This document shows, piece by piece, positions 53,586 through 61,050 of a DNA stretch of 61,050 nucleotides. Under the pieces are notes generated by a model. The model searched no databases and had not been told where the DNA came from. It was given only the letters and a program-made list of their open reading frames with translations. The translations under genes were made by a program, and so were the position numbers. The stretch is from Actinomyces succiniciruminis (GTDB lineage Bacteria > Actinomycetota > Actinomycetes > Actinomycetales > Actinomycetaceae), in the NCBI RefSeq assembly GCF_900002405.1, contig NZ_LK995496.1, forward strand, positions 7,026 to 68,075, given 5' to 3'. Within the stretch, counting starts at the first letter, position 1; the number at the start of each line of letters is the position of its first letter.

Positions 53586-54635
53586 TCAGCGCAGGTGACG
53601 CGGGCTGGTCGCCAGGGCGCGGTTGATGCGGCCGGGCCAGGCCGGGCCGTTGTAGATGAACGCCGTGTAGGCCTGCAGCAGGTCGGCGCCGGCGTCGAGC
53701 ATGAGTTCGGCGTCCATGATGGAGGAGATCCCGCCGACGCCGATGATCGTGGGGCCCTCCCCCATCCGGTTGCGCAGACGACGCACCACCTGTAGTGAGC
53801 GCGGCAGCAGGGGCGCCCCGGACAGGCCGCCCTCCCCCAGGTCGTGGTCGATAGTGGTGTTGGTGGCGACGACCCCGTCCAGCTTCATGTCAAGGACCAG
53901 GTCCGCGACGGCGTCGATGTCCTCGTCGGCCAGGTCGGGGGCGATCTTGACCAGTAGCGGCACGTGCCTGTGAGCGGCGGCGTCGGCGGCCTCGCGCACG
54001 GCGGTGAGGATCGGCCGCAGCGACTCGACCTCTTGCAGGCTGCGCAGCCCGGGGGTGTTGGGACTGGAGACGTTGACGACCAGGTAGTCGACCCAGCGTG
54101 CGACCTTCGAGGCGGAGTAGGCGTAGTCATCCGCGGCCTGCTCCAGCGGCGTGGTCTTGGTCTTACCGATGTTGGCGCCGACGACGATGGAGCGGCCCCG
54201 CACGGTGGAGCGCAAATGCCGCAGCCGCGCGGCGGCCTCGTCGGCACCGGAGTTGTTGAAGCCCATGCGGTTGCGTACGGCGCGGATGGTCGGGTAACGC
54301 CACATGCGCGGCTTGTCGTTGCCGGGCTGAGGACGGGCGGTGAAGGTACCCACCTCCACAAAGCCGAAGCCGAGCATGTCCATGCCCTCCACGGCCTGTC
54401 CCTCCTTGTCCATGCCGGCGGCCAGGCCGAGGATCCCGGGGACTGGGCGGACGAATGGGCCGCCCTGGTTCGCGGACGGCACGGGGAAGGCGGGGCGCCG
54501 CCCCACGGCTTGCCGGACGACGTCGCGCACAAGCGGCACCTTGCTGGTGGCCTCGATCGCCTCCATGCAGACGTCGTGGATGGTCTCGGGGTCGATGCGG
54601 GCGAAGACGGTCTTGTACAGCAGGTCGTACAGCAC
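53586..54635 (-). CDS. pyrD: Dihydroorotate dehydrogenase (quinone), class 2
   Basis: PyrD oxidises dihydroorotate to orotate, in pyrimidine synthesis, passing electrons to the quinone pool at the membrane. The 349-residue protein starts at a GTG at 54635 ([20 protein letters not shown]). It shows [39 protein letters not shown], the catalytic [11 protein letters not shown] and IIGVGGISS. The N-terminal helix pair is class-2 specific. A longer upstream frame is without similarity. It is divergent from the metallopeptidase gene. Confidence 0.95.
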   Translation of the reverse strand: MLYDLLYKTVFARIDPETIHDVCMEAIEATSKVPLVRDVVRQAVGRRPAFPVPSANQGGPFVRPVPGILGLAAGMDKEGQAVEGMDMLGFGFVEVGTFTARPQPGNDKPRMWRYPTIRAVRNRMGFNNSGADEAAARLRHLRSTVRGRSIVVGANIGKTKTTPLEQAADDYAYSASKVARWVDYLVVNVSSPNTPGLRSLQEVESLRPILTAVREAADAAAHRHVPLLVKIAPDLADEDIDAVADLVLDMKLDGVVATNTTIDHDLGEGGLSGAPLLPRSLQVVRRLRNRMGEGPTIIGVGGISSIMDAELMLDAGADLLQAYTAFIYNGPAWPGRINRALATSPRHLR

Positions 54636-54763
54636 GGCTCCAGGGTACTCGTGGTGGGGGCGACGGCGCACCGATGCGTCACCGGGATCCGCCGTGTCCG
54701 CTAGCCTTGGGCGCAGACCGCAAACAATCAGCGCAGCGACGCCCCGGCAATGAGGTGGGTTCC

Positions 54764-55666
54764 GTGTCATTCAACCGCAACATCAAGCTCGATCCCAACC
54801 GGGTGCAGACGCGCTCCGGTGGCCGTGGCGCCGTCATTGGGGGCGGCTCCGTGCTGGCCGTATTGGCGGTCTTCCTGCTTTCGCAGGTGACCGGAGTGGA
54901 CCTGTCCGGTCTGCTGGGCGGGCAGGACGCGGCCTCCGGCACCTCCACCTCCTCCACCATCGACACCTCCGTGTGCACCAGTGGTCAGGCCGCCAACCAG
55001 TACACCCAGTGCCGCATGATCGCCACCGCGGAGTCGCTGGACGCGGTGTGGGATGAGCAGCTGCCCGGCCAGGCCGGCACCGCCTATGCCGAGCCGGGCT
55101 TCATCCTGTGGGACGGGCAGTCGGTGTCGACGGCGTGCGGCTCGGCCACCAGCGCCGTCGGCCCCTTCTACTGCCCGGGTGACTCCAACGTGTACCTGGA
55201 CATGAGTTTCTTCTCCGACATGGAGTCCACACTGGGCGCCCAGGACACGCCGCTGGCGGAGGAGTACATCGTCGCCCACGAGTTCGGCCACCACATCCAG
55301 AACCTGCTGGGCGTCATGGGTTCCACGGACCGCTCGGGCACGGGCGCGGACTCCGACTCGGTGCGCACCGAGTTGCAGGCCGACTGCTATGCGGGCGTGT
55401 GGGTGCACTATGCCGCTTCGACGGTGGATCCCGACACGGGCACCGCCTTCCTGGTCGAACCCACCCAGGCCGAAATCGCCACCGCCATCAACGCCGCCGA
55501 GTCGGTGGGGGACGACCACATTCAGCAGCGCTCCAGCGGGACCGTCAACTCCGACACCTGGACGCACGGCTCCTCCGAGCAGCGGGTGCGCTGGTTCACC
55601 ACCGGCATGGAGTCGGGCTCCCTGGAGCAGTGCGACACCTTCGCCGTGGCCGGCTCCCGGCTCTGA
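54764..55666 (+). CDS. Neutral zinc metallopeptidase, YpfJ family
   Basis: A 300-residue membrane-anchored protein. After an N-terminal MSFNRNIKLDPNRVQTRSGG segment comes one membrane helix (GAVIGGGSVLAVLAVFLLSQV), then an exported domain with the zinc motif HEFGHHIQNLLGV and QADCYAGVWVHY (third ligand region). The family is DUF2342-like neutral zinc metallopeptidase; activity is inferred from the motif. The GTG at 54764 (reads V for the first residue) is the best start. It ends just before family C repeat 55705. Confidence 0.9.
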   Translation: MSFNRNIKLDPNRVQTRSGGRGAVIGGGSVLAVLAVFLLSQVTGVDLSGLLGGQDAASGTSTSSTIDTSVCTSGQAANQYTQCRMIATAESLDAVWDEQLPGQAGTAYAEPGFILWDGQSVSTACGSATSAVGPFYCPGDSNVYLDMSFFSDMESTLGAQDTPLAEEYIVAHEFGHHIQNLLGVMGSTDRSGTGADSDSVRTELQADCYAGVWVHYAASTVDPDTGTAFLVEPTQAEIATAINAAESVGDDHIQQRSSGTVNSDTWTHGSSEQRVRWFTTGMESGSLEQCDTFAVAGSRL

Positions 55667-55704
55667 GCCTTCCGGATGCGGCTTGGCCCCGCCGCGGCAG
55701 CGGC

Positions 55705-56979
<1,275 letters not shown>

Positions 56980-57082
56980 CTAACTCCGGACGCACAGTTC
57001 GATGAGTTGTGGCTCGACTCGGAGTTTCTTCACCGCCGTTGCGGCTTCCAGCGGTGTCCCGTCCCGGCGCGAATCGGGCCGA

Positions 57083-57196
57083 GCTCCATCGCACGTACGC
57101 GTTCGCCTCTCACGTACGCGTTTTGGAGGTTTCCCCGTGTCGGGACGTCGAATATCTCCATAACGCGTACGTGTGACGAGGAGTCGTATGTCAGGC
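57083..57196. repeat. 114-bp direct repeat C2 with palindrome, upstream of gap
   Basis: Same layout as C1: CACGTACGCGTT at 57092 and 57111 (19 bp apart), its complement at 57162, a loop with GTTTCCCCGTGTCGGGA. Eight mismatches separate it from C1, about 93% identity. It is in the same orientation as C1. Confidence 0.9.
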
Positions 57197-57278
57197 ACTG
57201 CCCGACCGGGGCTGTCGACCGCGGCCACGAGTCACCCGGCCCGGTGACGGCAGGGCCGTGGACGCCTACGGTGGTGCC

Positions 57279-57704
57279 ATGTGCCCCGCCTCCGGCCCCG
57301 TCGTCCCGTCCGCCGCCCTGCCCTGTTCCGACGCCGTCGTCCTGAAGGGGGTGCGTGAGACTCCGGCGCCCGACGACGGCCTGCGGGTGCTCGTGGACCG
57401 GCTGTGGCCGCGGGGAGTGAGCAAGCAGCGGGCCGCGCTGGACGACTGGGCGAAGGACGCCACCCCCACGACGACGCTGCGCAAGGCATTCCATTCCGGC
57501 GAGCTGGACTGGCCGCGGTTCGTCGACGCCTACCGCGCCGAACTCGCCGAGCGGCCCGAGGCGGCCGCAGCCGTGGCGGAGCTGCGCCGTCGCGCCCTGG
57601 CCGGCCGGGTGACGCTGCTGTTCGCCGGCCACGACCACGTACACACCCACGCCCGCGTGCTGCGCGAGGCCGTCCTGGGTGCCCAGGACCCGGACCTGCC
57701 CTGA
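57279..57704 (+). CDS. DUF488 family protein
   Basis: A protein of about 141 residues. LRVLVDRLWPRGVSKQRAALDDWAKD, and RVTLLFAGHDHVHTHARVLREAV are the DUF488 (YeaO-like) signatures; the family is small, cytoplasmic and of unknown function. The ATG at 57279 is a possible start and a GTG at 57258 another. It is followed by the MerR regulator gene, 42 bp later. Confidence 0.82.
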   Translation: MCPASGPVVPSAALPCSDAVVLKGVRETPAPDDGLRVLVDRLWPRGVSKQRAALDDWAKDATPTTTLRKAFHSGELDWPRFVDAYRAELAERPEAAAAVAELRRRALAGRVTLLFAGHDHVHTHARVLREAVLGAQDPDLP

Positions 57705-57746
57705 GCCGGGGCGCCTGGACTCGACCGAAGGAGAAAGCCCCCTCCC

Positions 57747-58541
57747 ATGCGCGTCGCCGAAATTGCCCGACTCACCGGCACCACGGTCCGCACCGTGCGC
57801 TACTACCACAAGCAGGGTCTTCTGCCCGTGCCCGAAGAGCGCGGCGGCTGGCGCGACTACGACATAAGCCATGTGGCTCGCCTGTCACGCATCCGCTGGC
57901 TGGTCCAGGCCGGCGTCCCGCTGAAGTCCATCGCCCGCATCCTGGACTCCCCCACCGACGAAGTGGTCTCCACGGACGCCGCCGTGCTCGACGACCTGTC
58001 CGGAGCCCTGGCCGTGATTGAGGAGCATCTGACGGAGGTGACCCGCCAGCGCGACATGCTCGCCTCCCTGCTGGAGCGCGCGCGAGAGGGCTTGGCCGTC
58101 TCCCCCATGCCGCCGCGCATGGTCGCCTTCTTCGACCGGCTGGAGGCGGAGGCCCCCGATGAGCGGACACGGGCGGCCGTGCGCCGCGACCGTGACCTGG
58201 TCGATGTGGCCTGCTACAGCGGGCACATGCCGCCCGAGGCAGAGTACCTGTTCCCCGGACCGAACGACGGCGAGGACGCCGACGCGCTGGTGACCTACGG
58301 TCAGGACACCGAGGATCTGACCGACGCCCAGGTCGAGGAGCGGGCCGCAAAGAACATTGCGCGGTTCGAGCGCACGCTCGGCCCAAGGCGCTGCCGTGAA
58401 CTCGCCGATAGCGTCGATGCCGCTGCCATTGCGCCCCTGTTCAAGCTGTTTGCACACCTTGGAGCCGGTGGCGCCAGATTGGCCGGCGAAATGGAACGGC
58501 AACTAACAGAGGCGATCACCCGCTGGCGCGCAACACCTTGA
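57747..58541 (+). CDS. MerR family transcriptional regulator
   Basis: A 264-residue regulator. The N-terminal MRVAEIARLTGTTVRTVRYYHKQGLLPVPEER is the MerR winged helix-turn-helix, followed by a coiled coil, and a C-terminal domain of about 140 residues with no cysteines typical of metal sensors. It is probably a drug or stress sensor that controls the ABC exporter directly after it. GAAGGAG lies before the ATG. Confidence 0.87.
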   Translation: MRVAEIARLTGTTVRTVRYYHKQGLLPVPEERGGWRDYDISHVARLSRIRWLVQAGVPLKSIARILDSPTDEVVSTDAAVLDDLSGALAVIEEHLTEVTRQRDMLASLLERAREGLAVSPMPPRMVAFFDRLEAEAPDERTRAAVRRDRDLVDVACYSGHMPPEAEYLFPGPNDGEDADALVTYGQDTEDLTDAQVEERAAKNIARFERTLGPRRCRELADSVDAAAIAPLFKLFAHLGAGGARLAGEMERQLTEAITRWRATP

Positions 58542-59516
58542 GTGCGACGCGACGTCGCACCCGAACCTGGGCGCATGACACCCACGGTTACCGCCATCAG
58601 GTCCGCCCCCGTCGATTCACCAATCCAGGAACCGGCAATCGAGGTTGCCGGACTGGTCAAGACCTTTAGCCGCCTGCGCGCAGTGGACGGCCTGAACCTG
58701 CGCGTGCGCCGCGGTCAGGTCCACGGCTTCCTCGGCCCTAACGGCGCCGGCAAGTCCACCACGATTCGCGTGCTGCTGGGCATGTACCGTCGCGATTCCG
58801 GCGAGGTGCGGGTGCTGGGCCGTGATCCGGTGCAGGAGGCGGGCGCCATTACCCGTCGCACCGCCTATGTGCCCGGGGATGTGGCGCTGTGGCCGAGTCT
58901 GACCGGGGCGCAGACGCTCGATGCCTTCGCCGCGCTGCGCGGCCGCCGCGATCGACGCCGTGAGGCGGAGCTGATCGAGGCATTCAGCCTGGATCCCTCC
59001 AAGCCGGTGCGCAGCTACTCCAAGGGCAACCGGCAGAAGGTGGCCCTGATCGCGGCCCTGGCGGCGCCCTGCGAGCTGCTCATCCTGGATGAGCCCACCA
59101 CCGGGCTCGACCCGCTCCAGGAGGAGGTCTTCCAGACCTGTGTGCGCGAGGCGGCCACCGGGGGCCGCACGGTGCTGCTGTCCAGCCATCTGCTGGACGA
59201 GGTCGACCGCGTATGCGACGCAGTCACCATCATCAAGGACGGGCACACCGTGGAGACCGGCACGCTGGCCGCCCTGCGGCACCTGCGCAACTCGACCATT
59301 ACCTGCCGCCTCCCCGACGGCGCCGCTCCCGCTCTCCCCCGAGGCTCGAACGCTCCGCCACCGGGAACCGATGGTGTGACGCGGATGTCGGTTCCCGCTG
59401 CCGAGGTTCGGGAGACATTGAGCGCCCTCATTGCCGCGGGTGCCCAGGGAATCACCTGCACCCCGGCGTCCCTGGAGGACCTGTTCCTGCGTCACTACGA
59501 GGGCCAGGCCCGATGA
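58542..59516 (+). CDS. ABC exporter ATP-binding protein
   Basis: A 324-residue ATPase. Walker A is GPNGAGKST, the signature is SYSKGNRQKVALIAALA, Walker B is LLILDEPTTGLDP, and the switch histidine is in LLSSHLLDEVDR. It starts at a GTG that follows the MerR stop directly; an ATG at 58575 is an alternative. It overlaps the permease gene by four bases. It probably exports a drug, antibiotic or lipid. The last 70 residues form a C-terminal accessory domain. Confidence 0.9.
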   Translation: MRRDVAPEPGRMTPTVTAIRSAPVDSPIQEPAIEVAGLVKTFSRLRAVDGLNLRVRRGQVHGFLGPNGAGKSTTIRVLLGMYRRDSGEVRVLGRDPVQEAGAITRRTAYVPGDVALWPSLTGAQTLDAFAALRGRRDRRREAELIEAFSLDPSKPVRSYSKGNRQKVALIAALAAPCELLILDEPTTGLDPLQEEVFQTCVREAATGGRTVLLSSHLLDEVDRVCDAVTIIKDGHTVETGTLAALRHLRNSTITCRLPDGAAPALPRGSNAPPPGTDGVTRMSVPAAEVRETLSALIAAGAQGITCTPASLEDLFLRHYEGQAR

Positions 59517-61050
59517 TCACGCGGCCGACATTCATGCGACCCGCCCTGCGCACCGCCCGCATCATCGCCCGGGAGGAACGCGCCTGGCTGCTGGCCCTGC
59601 CGACGGCGGTCGCCCTGCTGACCGGTCTACTCGCCCCGAACTACGCGATCACCTACGCCACAGCCGCCGATCTGGCGCGTGCCGTGGCGATGAGCAGGAT
59701 ATCCAAGTCGTTAACGGCCCTTTACGGTGAGCTGCCCGAGGGCGCCGACGCCGTGCAGCTCGCGGTCTGGGAACTCGGGGCGCTGACCTGCCTGCTGCTG
59801 GGAGTCGTGGTGGTGCTGCGCGCGGTCGCGGTCTCGCGCGGCCAGGAGGACGGTGGGCGCTCGGAGATGCTGCGCGGCGGTGGCGTCGGTCCGGTCGGTG
59901 AGCTGGTCGGCGTCGGCCTGATGCTCGGAGCGCAGTGTGTGCTGCTCGGCATCGGCGCGGGCGTTGGGATCCTCCCGTTGGAGGGCGCCGGGGCGGCGGA
60001 TGCGACCGCCTATGGGATCGCCGTGGCCGGAACCTGTGCCCTGCTGGCGGCAGTCACGGTCCTGCTCGCGCAGCTGACCAGCGACGCCACCGGCGCGCGT
60101 GGCGCCGGGCTCGCAGCACTGGCTGCGCTGTATGCGGGGCACGGGGCGTGGGCCGCCCAGGGGTGGAGGTGGGCGGGTGCCTGGTCGCCGTTCGCGCTGC
60201 GCAGCGCGATCGATCCCGGCGGGACGAACAACTGGCAGCCCGCAGCGATCGCGGGCGCCGCCGTGGTGATTCAGCTTGCCGCGACGGCGGGCGCCGCGCG
60301 CCGCCGGGACCTGGGGGCCGGGCTGATCCGCATCGGGCCGGGACGGCGCCGTCCACTGCGGGTTCGCGGACCGATGACGCTCGCGCTGCGGCGCTCGCGC
60401 GGCCAGCTGCTGGCGTGGGCGCTAGCCGCCGCCGCCATCGCCGGGGTGCTCACGGCCATGGGCGAGAACATGGTTGAGCTGGCCCGGCAGGGAGCGGTGG
60501 ACGGCGGCACGTTCGGCTCGCTGCTGGGCGGTGGCGATCCAGGCGCGGGATTCCTGGGTTACATCGGCGTGCTGGTGGCGGCCCTGGCCTGCACGCAATC
60601 GGTGGCGTTGACGGGACGCTTCGCGGCCGAGGAGGGCTCCGGATTGGTTGAGGCGCAGCGCTCCACCGGCACCGGACCGGCGCGGCTGCTAATCGGTCAG
60701 TGTCTGGTCGCCCTGCTCGCAGCGGGGCTCACGCTCGGAGCGGCCGCTCTGGTCGCGGGGCTGGTGGGACACGCGCTGCTGGACACCACCGCCGATGACG
60801 CGCTGCGGCTGGTCGCCGGCCAGTGGCCCGCCGCAGCGGCCTGCACCGGCGTCACCGCGCTGCTGGGTGGCGCCTGGCCGCGGATACGGTGGCTGGCATG
60901 GGCACCATTGCTCGCCGGGCTCGGAATTGCCCAACTCGGCCCCAGCCTCGACCTGCCGCAGTCGATGATTGACGCAGGGCTGTTCGCTCAGGCGGGCGAT
61001 CCAACAATGGTCTGGCTGGTCCTGGTCGGCGCGATGGGGACAATGGCGGG
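59513..61050 (+). CDS. ABC-2 type exporter permease, 3' end outside the window
   Basis: From the ATG at 59513 the frame is open to the window end, 512 codons. It begins MITRPTFMRPALRTARIIAR and has repeated membrane helices (TCLLLGVVVVLRAVAV, LVGVGLMLGAQCVLLG and more), in two sets joined by RRRDLGAGLIRIGPGRRRPLRVRG, like the two-lobed antibiotic-type exporters. The early part contains the rare codons ATA (59699) and TTA (59711), four codons apart. It is co-translated with the ATPase. Confidence 0.85.
   Translation, partial: MITRPTFMRPALRTARIIAREERAWLLALPTAVALLTGLLAPNYAITYATAADLARAVAMSRISKSLTALYGELPEGADAVQLAVWELGALTCLLLGVVVVLRAVAVSRGQEDGGRSEMLRGGGVGPVGELVGVGLMLGAQCVLLGIGAGVGILPLEGAGAADATAYGIAVAGTCALLAAVTVLLAQLTSDATGARGAGLAALAALYAGHGAWAAQGWRWAGAWSPFALRSAIDPGGTNNWQPAAIAGAAVVIQLAATAGAARRRDLGAGLIRIGPGRRRPLRVRGPMTLALRRSRGQLLAWALAAAAIAGVLTAMGENMVELARQGAVDGGTFGSLLGGGDPGAGFLGYIGVLVAALACTQSVALTGRFAAEEGSGLVEAQRSTGTGPARLLIGQCLVALLAAGLTLGAAALVAGLVGHALLDTTADDALRLVAGQWPAAAACTGVTALLGGAWPRIRWLAWAPLLAGLGIAQLGPSLDLPQSMIDAGLFAQAGDPTMVWLVLVGAMGTMA

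Overview
The window is a high-GC actinobacterial chromosome segment, most likely from the Actinomycetaceae (Actinomyces/Schaalia-like). The evidence is GTG starts throughout, a set of actinobacteria-restricted families (DUF4191, DUF3052, DUF3145, DUF3043), a FasR-type regulator after aceE, homodimeric AceE, a type A RNase P RNA, and tRNA genes without an encoded CCA. There is no phage, transposase, CRISPR array or plasmid gene. This is core chromosome, and its oddities lie in RNA genes, intergenic repeats and individual proteins.

Layout. 1-16.2 kb: a lipoate and nitrogen cluster. lipB and lipA are divergent, followed by a DUF4191 membrane protein, glnA1 (with the adenylylation tyrosine), an amino-acid ABC importer, a histidine phosphatase, glnE, glnA2 (without the adenylylation motif), panB, a LysE-type exporter and a second histidine phosphatase. 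16.3-25.8 kb: an NhaA antiporter fused to a thioredoxin-like domain, methionine aminopeptidase, a surface-type protein, rnpB, a coiled-coil protein of the zinc-ribbon family, a Nif3-like protein, tRNA-Leu(UAA), an abnormal tRNA-Ile, a PLP aminotransferase, a YdcF-like protein, tRNA-Val and DUF3052. 26-33.3 kb: aceE, aspA, then fasR-acpP-fabF without fabD or fabH. 33.4-40.2 kb: DUF3145, a voltage-gated-type K+ channel whose 3' end runs into tRNA-Asn, def, dnaG and dgt. 40.4-48.9 kb: a maltose/maltodextrin locus with a GH13-like protein lacking catalytic residues, malEFG, a GH13 amylase and a LacI regulator. 49-61 kb: glycerate kinase, M20 peptidase, DUF3043, aldo/keto reductase, pyrD, a zinc metallopeptidase, gap, DUF488, and a MerR regulator with an ABC exporter cut by the window end.

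How the genes work together. GlnE should control GlnA1 activity by adenylylation, and the ABC importer beside glnA1 probably brings in glutamate, glutamine or a related amino acid. LipB and LipA lipoylate 2-oxoacid dehydrogenases, the class of complex to which AceE belongs. MalEFG import malto-oligosaccharides that the GH13 enzyme cleaves, probably under the LacI protein; no MalK ATPase is present, so a shared ATPase elsewhere is expected.

Most unusual signals. (1) A 91-nt tRNA-Ile carrying two successive anticodon-like stem-loops, one reading UAU and one GAU, next to the UUA-decoding tRNA. (2) Several intergenic elements with a common plan: short units of 19-23 bp repeated in tandem and then inverted across a small loop. 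One family occurs four times in the window and another flanks gap as 114-bp direct repeats. (3) A GH13 pseudoenzyme at the head of the maltose locus. (4) Family members that have lost their diagnostic cysteines: the zinc-ribbon protein and the NhaA-fused thioredoxin domain.
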